A stretch of DNA of 64,000 bases from NCBI GenBank assembly GCA_030248195.1, contig JASAND010027789.1:23683-87682 (forward strand), in the 5' to 3' direction. The notes beneath the pieces were generated by a model that ran no database searches, was not told where the DNA came from, and was given only the letters and a program-made list of their open reading frames with translations. This document shows positions 31,076 to 43,320 of this stretch, in pieces. Every line of letters starts with the position of its first letter. The first letter of the stretch is position 1. This DNA is from Trissonchulus latispiculum. Taxonomy: Eukaryota; Nematoda; Enoplea; Enoplida; Ironidae. The translations under genes were made by a program, and so were the position numbers.

Positions 31076-33714
31076 ATGCTTGGCGCAGTTTTGCTATGGG
31101 GTCCACCTTCGCTGCTTCTAATTGGAGTATTGACGAGACCTGCACAGTGCACCTGCACACTGCACATCAAAGCTACCAGTGCCCGAGCCCGAGGTGTGAA
31201 GGATCTGCATGGAAAAGTTGCATTCGTTACTGGCGGGACGTCGGGCGAGTTTATGAAATCATTATTTCAATTTTGTCAAGATTACACTAAAATTTGTCAA
31301 ATTTTTTGAATTCTTCTACGAACATTTGGTTCCAATTAGTAGAGCTGTGAAAGTATGAAATCAGAACTGAAAAAGTTAAAAAATGTGGAAAAGGCTTGGA
31401 TTTGGAGCATTGGTTTAGAAATGGAATGACCTACCGCTGCGCCATATCCCCGGACTCAGCGAGACAAGACATTTATTACCCTGATTTTGACCTTTCTGCG
31501 TTGCTGATATTTAACAGAACTGTTCATATTACGTTTAGGTATTGGAAAGGAAACGGCGAAATATTTGGCCAAACTCGGGGCCAAAGTTTATCTGACGGGT
31601 CGAAATCCGACCAATGCGGAATCCGTGGCGGCGGAGATAATCCGGGATACAGGAAATCCGGAAGTTTTCGGACTGGAATTGGATCTCCGGGATTTCAAAT
31701 CCGTTAAGTCCATTGCTCAGCAATTTTTGGTCAAAGAATCTCAGCTTCACATTCTGGCCAATAATGCTGGAATGACGGGTGGACAAATTGTTGTTTGGAA
31801 AAAAGTTTTAAAATTACTTCAAGTTAGTTTATTGCATTTTACAAAAACTTAAATCTGGTAATTGCAAATTGTTGTAGATTGAAATGCAAAGTTATTGAGT
31901 TCAGGTTTAAGGTTACAACGGAGTTTTTTAATAATTATTAGCCTTTATTAATTACTAATTATCATTATTAATTTTATTAACATTTTTAGCCGGTTCCAAT
32001 GAGATTCGTCGCCTCAGCAGTGGTTTGGAGCAAACAATGGCCTCCAATTATTACGGACATTTTTTGCTCACCCAGCTAGCTCTTGGTAGGTTGACTGAGG
32101 ATTTTGTACTACATTAAAAAGTTTTTAAAACCAAATTTGAAATTTTGGCGAAAGTATTAAACATTGATATTTTAGAAACTAAAAATTACGTAACGGATTC
32201 CAGAACTAACTCTTGAGTTTTTTGACATTTTTTAAAAGTCCTTCTTCAATGATTACCAGCTTATTTAGCTGTTTCACCAATTTTGTTAACTATATATCTA
32301 GCATTTTGCTTAATTTTGCTGAAAATATCCTTATTATAAGCGTGCAATTCATAGAAAAATTTCTTTCTAATGCTGCAGAGATTAGGACAGTTACAACAGC
32401 GCCTCAAAATCTCTGCCCAAGGGGATACCAGCACCTTAAAGCACACTCTTATCTATTATGTACTCTTGCTATTTGTAGAGCACCTGAAGACTTCAGCGCC
32501 TTCCAGAATTGTGAACGTTTCCGCGATGGGTCACAGATTTTCCAAATTGGAGGATCTCAACTATCAGAATCGAAAGTTTACTGTGCTCGGCGCGTACTGC
32601 GACTCAAAATTGGCCAACATCCTTTTCACTAAAGAGCTGGCACATAGATTAAGGGACGCCGGTTAGTGACCTAGACGAGTACACGTGGTTTGGTACAAAA
32701 AAACCTACTAACACTATTAAAATTTTTCCAGACATCAGAGAAAAAAATCGGAATATGAAAAATGTGGTTACAGTTTTTGTCGCTACCAAATGTAAAAGGC
32801 TGGTCTGGTGTTGTTTGGTTGCAGACAGTAAAAAGTAAATTCACTGGAATTGTAAATATGGTAAGAGTTACCATTTTATAATATTTTAGGTGTAACGGCC
32901 AACTCTCTGCACCCTGGTGTCGTTGCAACAAACATATTTCGACGCGCTCCGAGATGGAGTCAGCCGATCATAGATTTCTGCTTCAAACCGTTCATCAAGG
33001 TATACATATAATGGAGTACATAATACATAAGAGTATGACAAGCGCTATGTGGTGTATCATCAGTTCCTAGTATACCCACGCTATTAGCATTAACGGTCGA
33101 AAATGAGTTTCTATAAAGTCAAACAGTTTGCACCAATGTTTCGCGTGTTGAAGCTTAAAATAGGCACATTTTAGACTAATAAAGTCCTGTTGGTTTTCGA
33201 GATGCAACACGCAAGCACAGCGAGTAGACATATGCAAATGCGTACTGAGTTCCAGGCCTAGAGAGAGCCAGTCACTAAGTACTCAATTGACAAAAAACAA
33301 AAAAGTACTCATTTGTGAGTACGCGTGGAGTTACTCAGCCCTTTTGGCGCAGAGCACGCACCCAGAGAATGCACAACCAATCTGGTTTTGGTAACAAATT
33401 TGAAACGGTAGTATGCTGGTCAGTTTTTGAACAGCTTAGCTCATGGTTTTCTTTAGTCCTGAAAAACATGGAATTGGTTGAAAAGATTTAGACTGTTCGA
33501 ATGAAATGATATTTTTTATTTTCAGAGTAATTTTGAGGGCGCTCAAACGATCATTTATTTGGCGGCTTCCACAGACGTTGAGCATGTTAGTGGTGAATAT
33601 TTTGAGGAATGCAAGCTGACTGCGCTGGGTTCGTTGGCCGCAGTTGATTCACGACTAGCCAAGGAACTCTGGCTGAAAACGGAGGAATTCTTCAAAAAAT
33701 CTAAACTGTATTAG
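31076..33714 (+). CDS. Retinol-dehydrogenase-like short-chain dehydrogenase (SDR), six exons
   Basis: Exons 31076-31244, 31539-31778, 31990-32085, 32479-32661, 32890-32999, 33526-33714. All phases join, giving 328 aa. The N-terminus is hydrophobic ([14 protein letters not shown]), a likely signal anchor as in RDH11-14. The NAD(P)-binding motif TGGTSGIG is split by intron 1 (residues ~52-59). NNAG starts at residue 131, the catalytic Ser is S183 (NVSAMG), and YCDSK gives Y208 and K212, followed by [14 protein letters not shown] as in retinol dehydrogenases, then HPGVVATNI. All catalytic residues are present, so it should be active, probably on retinoids or other lipophilic carbonyls with NADP(H) at ER-type membranes. 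Substrate cannot be told from sequence. Intron 1 uses a GC donor (TCGG/GCGAGT). The start is the first ATG in frame before the signal-anchor segment. Confidence 0.9.
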
Positions 33715-34725
33715 TGGAGCGTATTGCCTCAATCCTCTCCCACCGCTCAAAGTTCTTATAGCTTGATCAATTCAGCTAAACTATGGCATGCTTTTGACCA
33801 CGCTTTTTAAGATTTTCAGCAAAATTTTTCGATTTCGTGAAATTAGTTGTTTGATTCAAAATGGGGACCAAGAGAAACCACGAAGACAGTATAGATCAAA
33901 ATTAAATGTTCTGCATTAAATGCTGCTTAAGTGTGAAACCAAACAATGGAAACATAGGACGCACAGGCCATTTTTATTCTTCAGTACATTTGAAAAACAA
34001 TATTGGCAAATACAACTTAACATCAAGATCACATAAACGATAAATGGTGATACAAATATTTCTGCGCAGTTTGCATCAGCACAATTTATCCTAGACAAAT
34101 TATCGTCGTTATCAGAAAGGTAGCGATCAAGGTCAAGCCCAAGTACACATTACTAAATATGTGTCACGTTTCCTTTTATAGTATACAAAGTCTGCGTCAA
34201 TTTGCATACAAGGTCGGCGCTCAATTAAAAGACACTGGGCTCTCAAAAAAGAATACAGTATCAGATTCCTTCCAAAAGTTAAAGTAAAATTCTTTCACTC
34301 AAACTTCCCTTCCTGAAATTTAATTTTCGCTGAATTTTTTGCACTCGGAGTTATTCAGAACAGATAACTTCGACAGTCTGATTGGCTTATTTTGCATGAT
34401 GGCCGTATTAATTGCAAAACAAAATTTAGGGGATCATTTTTTAAAATTTAACTAACACCTTTGAATCCCTTTTTACGAGTCCACCAAATTAATTGGGCCT
34501 TTCTAACTCGCATCTTAAACTCGCCAGCTGAGCTAGCTAAAATTCGGGCGAATTTAATTAGGTCCATGCATTCGTAGAACGCTAAAAATTGTGTATGAAA
34601 TAAACAATTTCCAATTTCAAATTTACTCTATGGTTTTGTGAGAACGTCCATAGTCACGTGCCAAAAAGGGAAAGGTTATGCGTTTAACGCCAGCAAGCGC
34701 TGAAGGAGGTGCTGCTATTCCCAAA
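33715..34725. other. Intergenic, no gene recognised
   Basis: Space between convergent genes (SDR plus strand, GPCR minus strand). AT-rich with no ORF of note or repeat that I recognise. Confidence 0.4.
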
Positions 34726-37700
34726 TTAAATAACTGCTTTTTGAGTGCTACTAGTTTTAGAAGTCCCGGCATTTAGTTTAGCGGCATCGATTCCAACGGC
34801 ATGTGAACGTTTGCAGAATTTTGAAAACAGAGTTAAAAGTTGTTGTTTGAATTTTTTGTTGTCGATAAAATAAACAAAAACATTGATGGTACTGTTAGAA
34901 TGAGAAATCAAACCAGTGGTCATGAAATACTCAGCCGGCACAGTTTTTACGAATAGATTAACAGTCAGCACGCCAGAAGTTGCAGTCCAGCGGATTAAGA
35001 ATCCTACGAAAACTTTAAAGCAGGTTTTAGCCAGTTTAAAATCGCTGAGAGCGTTTTCGTCAGCTGCAGATAAATTTTTAGTATCCGAAACAATCATTTT
35101 CGCAACGCTGCTAGATTGCAGCTTTTTAAACATTCGTGTGTAGTTTACAAAAGTAAGACAAATAGGAGTGAATAGCCAAAAAACAACAAACAATCCATAG
35201 GATGTATCTCTGATATCCATCGTGCACGATCTGTAATTATGGATATAGACCGCTTCGCCCCATCCCACGTGGTTGGGAAATTGAAGGCAAAAGCACAAGG
35301 ACCAGGTACAACGATATATAGAGGTATGGTTCTACTGGTAAAGTATCTTTTATATCTTTGGAAATCGCAGATGTAGTAATATCTGAAACAGATGACAATA
35401 GAGGACTAACTTTCATGAAGGCTTAATGTCTAACCTAAAATTTTTCCTGCAAAATGTGTGGGGCTATATACGTATTGAAATAATGCTGAAATAATATATG
35501 CTGTTTTGGAGTACAGCGATTTTCTTTTATTAGGCCCATTTCTTTAAAGATTAAATGGACTAGATTAAAACTAATCCGCATTAAAGAAATAGCACTTCGG
35601 ATTAAACGGACTAAAATTTAATCCAGCGAGTTAAACGATTTAAACTGATTAAATTTAATCCTATTTCTTTAAAGCACCTAGGATTAAAATTTTAATCTAA
35701 TCCTGTTTCTTTATTCGCAATTCCGATTAGAAAATCAACGAGGCTATTTTAATCCGGTCTGCTTATGCGCTGTTTCTTTAAAGATTGTTTTAATGCGTTT
35801 AATCCGTCGTCTGCATTTTCAACTAGTTTTTAATCCTCGTGCAGCTACGCGGATTAAATTGACTAAAAGTTGGCGGATTAAAAATTTTAACCTCTGTTTC
35901 TTTAATGGGGGATTAAATGGATTAAAATCAACTAGTTTAATCCGCGGATTAAACGAGTTAATTTGAATCCGTTTAATCTGTTTAGTCCAGCATTAAATAA
36001 ATAGCAATTAAAATTTTTATCCGTCTGACTTTTAATCCGTTTAAACCGATCATTTTAATCTTTAAAGAAATAGGGCCTTAGATACGCTGCTGACTAATTA
36101 GCTTCTGAACTAAAGGGGAGGGAGGCAGCCATCGGGAAGTCTTTGGTGACAGCCAGCGTTTTCCAACAGGCTACAGATTTATTTAAATGAAAGTAAAGGG
36201 TTGGTAACATATATGTTGCACATGCTGGTCTTGGAAGCCTGCGACTTGAAACTTTTTAGTGTGAGCTTCTTAAGGTGGTGATTCCTTTTGGGCACATATT
36301 TTTGGCTGGCGGCGTAAATCAAGAAGAAATTTGACGAAACTTTCCGAAATACGTTCTTTTAGCGTTCTAACACCCTCCGAGCAATCCCGATTCGATAATT
36401 ATTCGAGATTTCCGGTCAGGGCAGTTTTTCCGAATTTCTGAAAGCTTGGCAGCAGCTATCGCGTTGTGACTATATTCATTCGAAAGATCTCGTTGAGCTT
36501 CATATTTTGGCTTTTCAAAGCAACGTTCTAGCTTTTCTCTACCGTGAGATATAGCCGATTTTCTTGTTTTGGCGTAAAAACTTGTCCTTTTTGCAGAAAT
36601 CAAATAATCCATCATTTCTTGAACTATGCAAGCCGTAAAATTAAACTAAGGGCGTCGATCTGAAGGTATCATAGGGGCAAATTAGCCAACGAATGATCGT
36701 TTTCTAACAGCTATCGCGTAGGCTGCTATCATGAAGAATGTAGTTTTTGAAAAACACGGCAAATTTCTTCCAAAGATTGTGGAGCATTCACCATGCAAGT
36801 TGGAGGGCTGCTACTTAACAGATGTGTTGTGCACAAATATACGCAGCGACGTTTTTTTAGTTGCCCCGATTACTACTTTCTAGCTAAAGCAATTGCTGGA
36901 CAAATTTGGAAAAAAGTAGGCAAAATACAGGTTACGCATACATTTCCGCTTATTTCTCCATAACGAAGAGTGATTTCACAATAAATAAAAAATCGTCCCC
37001 AGCTATTTGATGGAGGTATTGAATGATAAAATCGATGTCTCGCAAAAGAATTTACTGGGTCTGCAAAAAATCTGGAAAATATGCTTCTTCTAAAATATGT
37101 TAAAAATATTTTAGAACAGCAACATTGTTTCATGGCATGCATTAAAAAAGAAAATGTCAAGCTGCATTTTGATATAAAAACGGCTTCTTAACTCCTAGTA
37201 ATGAATGAGTAATAATGGTGCAAGCTTCATGTGACCAAAGGGAATCACCACCTTAAAAGAAATGGCTTAGCTCTTGTAGATTCAAAGCCGCAAAGCTGCA
37301 AAGCTTCACATGTATTGACGATTTAACACATATCCATCCACGTTTAGCTTTGGAACGAAATTGAAACAAAAATTATCAGTGAGGTTGTGTTTAAATTCTG
37401 AAAATTCTTTGGAATATCCGTTTGAACCACAAAATATGCATAAATTAGTCAAAATGACCTAAACTTGAACCTATTCAGCTGACTAACTGCAGTCTCCAAA
37501 AACTTCGTCGACATACCGGTTAGTGGAAATCCAAAACATGTAGAACACGGAGGCGAAACAGCTCGGTGAACACATTGTACACAGAAATTTACACAAGCCA
37601 ACGTGTGTTGCGAAGAACTCTTCTCCCAGGATATCGCCTACGCATTGAAAACTAAATGCTAATATATTAAAATAAGAAAAAGTTAAACGTATATACATTG

Positions 37701-39238
37701 TTTTGGTGTCAAACTTTTGAGAGACTGTTTAAGTCAAAGTTTAGTTCAATTTTCATCAGATGTTATCCAGGCTTCAGATGCCATGAAATGCTAGTTTTAG
37801 TATAGATAAAATCTAATATTTCAACTGATACAACGGAAATAACAATATATAATCATATCATAACCTATTTAAGTTTAAAAGTTAGTATTATTAGATTTTG
37901 TCCAGATATATTGCCACTAACCGTTAATTTGTAGTGTAGTGTAGTGTAGTGTAGTGCTGAAATACCAATACCTGTAATCGCAGCAGGAATTGCAATTCCA
38001 ACAACTAAAAGGTCAGCCAATGCTAGATTCACCAAAAACCAGTTACATTGACTTCTGTTGTCAGGAAGCAGCAAAACTACTAATGTCTGTAACAATTCAA
38101 CCTAATGTGTTTCTCAATTATGACAAATCAATAATTATAATAAAATTGTAAGCGTTTCCTGTGCCAAATTCCCAAGTTCAATATTACCAAGAGTATATAA
38201 TAGCAAGAGTGAGAAGCTTGGCCCTACTTAGTAAAAATGGCCTGCCAGATGCTCGACACATTAAGGCCGAGATCTCGGGGGGTCCCGCTTAGCATTGTTA
38301 AGCGTGTGTTTATGCAGTCTAACTGAAATACACTGATGATAAATTTAACATAAGGTAGGCGATTAGCCAATCAGATGTGTTTTAGTCCAAACGCATATAA
38401 ACACATGATGAACAACGGTAAGCGGTACCCCCCGAGATTTCGGCCTTAATGTCCCGAGCATATCGCAGGCCATTTCTACTAGGAAGGGCCAAGCTTCCTA
38501 CTCTTGCTATTATATACTCTTGATATTACCAAGAGTACATAATAACTAAGAGTGTGACAACCGTCACGCTCTTAGTTATCAAGCGATAAACATCATCTGC
38601 ACAATAACGGCTGACCCCCCACAACTGAGTATGTGCACTTCAAATATTTTTGCCCGCTATGTCTACGTTCTAAAGCTCAAAAACACAACTAGTCAGTTGG
38701 GTCAATGTGCGTCTATAGCGAGCTTTAGAACGTAGGCATGACGGAAAAATATTGCATAAAAAATATTGCATATTGCATATAAAAAAAGCGCACATACTCA
38801 GTTGTGGGGGGTCAGCCGTTATTGTACAGATGATGTTTTTCGCTTGATAACTAAGAGCGTGACGCTTGTCACACTCTTTACCTAGTTTACTGGGGCAATT
38901 ATCTTTTAACATTTAAGCATAAGGTCATGCTGTTGGCAAACTCTTAAGCGCTTCCGATTTTGGTGACTAAGTCCTTTCTAATCTTAGTCGCACAACCCTC
39001 AAACGGGAAATACATTAAAATTAAGTATGCATTCTTGAATATAGACAAATATATTTGTCATTCTAATATCGTCAATATGTCAATAAAATATATATTTGAC
39101 AAAGATTAGCGGAAGTCAAATCAGGAGCATGACAATATTAGGCAAAGCTCTGAAACTTACTAGGATGTTTCCTACTATTCCCGTACTAGACACAATAATG
39201 GCCGCTGTGTCGTGCACAATTCTAAACCAAATTTCCAT
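34726..39238 (-). CDS. Melatonin-receptor-like class A GPCR, copy 1, net frameshift in last exon
   Basis: Minus-strand exons 39238-39161 (TM1, ending IVGNIL), 38086-37972 (TM2, LVNLALADLLVV), 37637-37517 (TM3, ends STNR), 35382-34726 (TM4-TM7 and tail). Sites are canonical (CTA/GTAAGT, ACAG/GTATTG, CCG/GTATGT). The exon 3/4 join gives NRYYYIC, the NRY variant of DRY found in melatonin receptors (NRYCYIC). TM7 has NVFVY in place of NPxxY, and TM6 reads RWTA where copy 2 has CWTA. Expected length is ~323 aa. Relative to copy 2, exon 4 has a net loss of one base near 35304-35312, between the TM4 start and WSLCFCLQ, so the message as sequenced would be truncated. This may be a young pseudogene or a sequencing error. 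The exact ligand is unknown; melatonin-type is inferred only from the NRY-YIC signature. Confidence 0.75.
35533..36077. mobile_element. 545-bp MITE with TTA target duplication
   Basis: Ends GGCCCATTTCTTTAAAGATT / AATCTTTAAAGAAATAGGGCC, with TTA at 35530-35532 and 36078-36080. The interior is built of many short GATTAAA / TTTAATCC repeats in both orientations. It lies in the third intron of GPCR copy 1. The GGGCC-type ends and 3-bp duplication resemble the MITE at 17181. Confidence 0.88.
38187..38523. mobile_element. Palindromic MITE, CCAAGAG family, TATTA target duplication
   Basis: Starts CCAAGAGTATATAATAGCAA, ends TTGCTATTATATACTCTTGA, with TATTA on both sides (38182-38186, 38524-38528). 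Inner arms include GAGATCTCGGGGGGTCCCGC and its complement. Confidence 0.85.
38529..38884. mobile_element. Palindromic MITE, CCAAGAG family, adjacent second copy
   Basis: Begins CCAAGAGTACATAATAACTA directly after the TATTA of the previous copy. It contains mirrored GCTCTTAGTTATCAAGCGA and GGGGGGTCAGCCGTTATTGT arms. The right end is truncated after GTCACACTCTTTAC. It lies in the first intron of GPCR copy 1. Confidence 0.75.
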
Positions 39239-39656
39239 ATTCGTTCACTGAAAATATGAAAAGGAAAGAGGAGTCCCAGATCTAAAGAAGGTGACTCTCA
39301 ACCAACCGCGTGACCGGCGAACCGTTTGCAAGTACAGCAATCCTGTTAATTCATCTGCAATAAAGTATAATTTCTTTATTAGCCATGTCTATGCCATTTT
39401 TAATCCTGGAAAGTCTTGGAGATAATTGATGTCGATGTGTGCAACTTTAATGAGTACTTCATTAATGAGATTATGAACAAAAGGGTAAAGGAGTTAGATA
39501 GTAACAGGTGCACACGTGAAAAGAAATGAAAGGTGCTAACTAAAAGAACCTCGCAGTTCACGACTCGCCATATCCACGAGTTCCCAGATAATTAATCTTT
39601 GGTGCTAAGAAAAGATGGTCCTTTTCAAGTCTTTCAGCTATTTTGCTGCTAGTCCA

Positions 39657-40158
39657 GGGGCCGATCCTATCAAACATTTCAATCTGGATTATAATCTGAA
39701 TACGGATTGAAAACTGGATGAAAATGTCAAACCACGATCCTATCATTACGGGACTGACTTAATTTAAGTTTTTAGATAGAGATTTAATCCGTGTCCAATA
39801 TTTAATCCCAATCCAGTCCTATCAAAGATTTCGGATTAAAAAATGGGGATTGAAACGGGGCTGGATCCGACTAATTTCAACCCACCTAGGGGAGGCGGGT
39901 TGAGATTTAAATAAGCTTTTCTCAGGCTTCAATCCCATTCTGAATAGGATCGAGTTGAATCCTACTTACTGAGCAAAAAAAGAGTAAAGGATTAAGACTG
40001 GGATTGGAAGCTGCGAATCCAGATTAACTTAAACCCGATACAAAATGTTTGATAGGATTTATTTCCAGCATAAATAAGCCAAGCCAGAAACTTTTGGGGT
40101 ATACCGAAAATGGGTTAGATTCGAATCCAACTCAACCCATATTCACAGGATCGGCCCC
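39657..40158. mobile_element. Candidate MITE with GGGGCCGATCCT ends
   Basis: GGGGCCGATCCTATCAAA at the left and AGGATCGGCCCC at the right are inverted. The interior repeats GGATTGAA/TTCAATCC motifs. No target duplication is visible. Confidence 0.5.
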
Positions 40159-40186
40159 AAATGCCAACAGAAGCCCTGACACTGGC

Positions 40187-40929
40187 TTGCACCAACCATT
40201 TTTAACTCAGTGCAACGTTAACTCGGCGTTAAGAAGAGATAACCCGCAGTTAGACCGTTGCATCAAATTTGGTTAACGTAACTGTGTGTTAACCTTAAGG
40301 TTAACTCGGTGTTAAACACCAAAAAGTTAACCCTCAGCGGAAGTAGGGTTAACCCTTATAGCACCACTATCTTTAAGGATATTACTGTTATTTTTATTGC
40401 TTAATTAAATTCTATGGTAAAATATAGGTACTGAGCGATAATTGAATAAATGAGTGATTAGGACGATACGGAAAAAGCTTCCACAAATTTCTCAATTCCT
40501 CAAAAATTGCTTTGACCCCTTCGACAGCTATGATGACTCTTGAAACGAAGGTTCCTTTCTGAAAGGACATTGAGGTAAGGTTTACATGGCATTAATTTTA
40601 CAGTGCTCTTCCAGATCATTGTATTTCATTGTATCAAGTCCAGTACAAGAAACTATTCTGTTAACCTTATTCTCCAGCCGATAACACCGAGTTAAATGAA
40701 TGGCTATAACCGCTTCCCGATTGGATGGAAACTGTTTCTGGCTCCTACGGATTGGCTAACCCTCTATTAAAAGTTAACTCGGTGTTAACCTTCAGGTTTC
40801 GTAACCCTGAGCTGAAAAGCGTTGGTGCAGAGGGTTAGGGTTAACCTTAGGGTTAACTCGGTGTTCTGTAACCTGCTGCACTCAGGGTTAGCTCTGTGTT
40901 AATCTTACCTTTAATCTTATTTGGTGCAA
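40187..40929. mobile_element. Candidate inverted-repeat element rich in GTTAACTCGGTGTTAA
   Basis: TTGCACCAA at the left and TTGGTGCAA at the right. Inside, GGTTAACTCGGTGTT and its variants occur at least five times in both orientations. Clear target duplications are lacking, and a second TTGGTGCA at ~40823 suggests a nested or composite structure. Confidence 0.5.
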
Positions 40930-43243
40930 ACGAGCGTAACTCAGCATACAACACAACGTGCTGCAAAGCATGTGAATGATGAAAGAATTGATTAAAACAC
41001 TTGATTTGGATGTATTACAGAATAGCTCAAATATTAAATTTTTACTGAGATAGCAGCCCATACCAAATTTTAATGCACGATGCACGTACTAACATTCGCT
41101 CACGTTGACAGATTTGAATCTATGTTTGTATTTATCTTTAATAAAGAACCATTCGTTACGATTTATATCAAACACACTTTGAGATATTAATTAAAACAGC
41201 TGTAATGGAAGCTTTACGATTGCTTTTAAAGCGTCTACCGTTTACAAAGTGTCTAATTACTATAGTATTCTTGTTAAGTTGCCTATGAACGTTGTATAGC
41301 CTTGACTGGTGCTATATACTTCAAGTGCCGAAAAGTTGTCCATCAGTCTTATTCAAATTTGAACAACCGGCAGGTAACTCAAAACATTCGAAATTCTGTT
41401 ACACTAATACAAAGGAGTTTCATGGAAAAGATCAATTACAAAAATATTTCGAAGAACATAAGTCAAAGCGATTGTATGGATTTATAATGCAATTCACAAC
41501 TGGATTAAAAAATAAAACCTCGTTGTCTGGCCTCTGGGTTACGCCAACTAATTTTTTATTAATATAAGCTGGAGTATTTTATAAGATTATGCCACTATGT
41601 AGTCATGCTTCAGTTATAAGAACAACAGCTTTGCTCTTTTCGCAAACGGCCGATCCCTCGAAATAGGTCCAAGTGACCCTCAGCAATCAGCATCCCGTCG
41701 ATGCTGGGATACGGTTACTCGCTCTGTGTTTACACCATAAGCTGGGAAACACTCACAGTGTGTTTGCTTAATTTGTGTCTGCCTCGAGCTTCAGCTCGCA
41801 ACGAAGCGCACGAATTTTTTGAAGTGATGGGTCTAATTGGCGGCATTGTAGAGGTCAGCCGTTAGCAAAAAGACCAAAAGTTTTGCTGTGATAACAGTGA
41901 ACAGCCTAGGGGGACACACTGTAATATGAAAAATGGGCAATGAAAAGGGTATTTCTCGTAAAGCACGATAAGACAGCTCTTGAGGTGTAAAGTTAAACAA
42001 TTGTGTGAACGGTAGGTAACTGCAAATAATCTGGACTGGTAATAATATGCTTTGGTTTAAGAATAATTTCGAATAAAAGGATTAGCATTTATTTGAAAAT
42101 TAGGTACTTAAACGGCACAGTAACATTTCTGCATCATGTTGTTCTGGACGTAGGCGTTTGCATTAAATTCAGTAGTTCCGCCTGTCTGTTTTAGCAAAGG
42201 TCCCGTTTTCTGACTTAAAAATGGGAGACCGGCTTTTCTGTGCATGAACTAATTAATATGCATGGAGTTGCACGAAAGCTATGTTTAATTTTGGCTACCA
42301 TATCCGTAAAAGACCGAATCGAGCAAGTTAAGGTTAACCTTTTTCTGTGGGATTATTGAAGTTATGGCTAATTTTGCTAAAAGCTTAGATAAGTTACTAA
42401 GCTAAATTTGTTCTGAGAAATATCAAGAGTAGCTACCACTAAAGGGAACCAGGAACAATGGATTTCATTATCCATTTCTTCTAAGCACAAGCGACAGTTC
42501 AACATGACTGATTTCTCTGCGAGTAAGAAAGAGGAAGCCAAGTTTGTACATGAAACATGTTTTCAGTCTGCACATTCGTTAGCTAAAAGTTTGCTGTGCT
42601 AGGAGACTTTATATCAAAGCAAAATCAAAGGCCGCAAACCTCGTTCATTATTGCTGGTTCGGTTTGAAATACAGTAACCCTGCTGCTTCGCCTGCAATGT
42701 AGCTTTAGTTAGGTCCATTAGCCAAGGCTTTCCTAAATTAACTCCTCGACAAATGACGTTACTTTAGTGAAGAAATTCAAGGAGACTCTGATAAATGAAA
42801 TTGTGGACAACAGAATAAGCCGTCAGATAATTGCAGGTGCAGTCGGATTTCTAGCAATTTCCAGACTCATCCCGGATTCTACATAGCTACTATGTCGTTC
42901 CAGAAGTTTCTGCATCCTTGTTTTTACCATTTTTGCCGTCTTATGACATTAGTTTGAGTTTCAAAGCATAATAACACCTAAAGCGACAATGTTTGAACAA
43001 ACATCGTGAGAGAAGTTTCGTGATAGGCGGAAATCCTGTTTAGCAACAAAGCGATAAAGTAGTCCTCAAATTAAGGCGCCAGTGGTATACACTGCAACCA
43101 GTCAGCTGTTACAATTTTCACCCTCCACAAACTGCAACTTTCCTACTCAGGCTTTCCGGAAGTTAATCACATTCATCCACAATCAGGCAATTACAAATTA
43201 GCCCGGAGAGTCTTGACAATAGACCCAACTGTATAAACCTTAC
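40930..43243. other. Intergenic, decayed repeats
   Basis: No credible exon. The stretch 42100-42440 resembles 46020-46350 and 55640-55990 (TTTAATTTTGGCTA...CCGTGAAAGACCG...TTAAGCTAA). At 41820-41930 there is part of a CCAAGAG-family interior (GAAGTGATGGGTCTAATT, GGTCAGCCGTTAGC). Confidence 0.4.
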
Positions 43244-43320
43244 TATAAATTTCAGACTATTCCGTTCCTGGACAGGATATTGGCAGCTATATCGTGCAGA
43301 TTTCAAAACCAAGTTTGCAA
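43244..43320 (-). pseudogene. Relic first exon of a third GPCR copy
   Basis: The 77-bp minus-strand segment aligns along its length with exon 1 of GPCR copies 1 and 2 (shared TTGGTTT, CTGCACGA, AGCTGCC, GGAATAGT) and still ends at a GTAAGG donor. The ATG is now TTG and the frame is broken. No further exons of this copy are visible downstream on the minus strand. Confidence 0.6.

Noticed and set aside
40820..40900. Interstitial telomere repeat (GGTTAGGGTTAACC)
   Set aside because: Part of a GTTAACTCGGTGTTAA-rich element, with no run of TTAGGG units.
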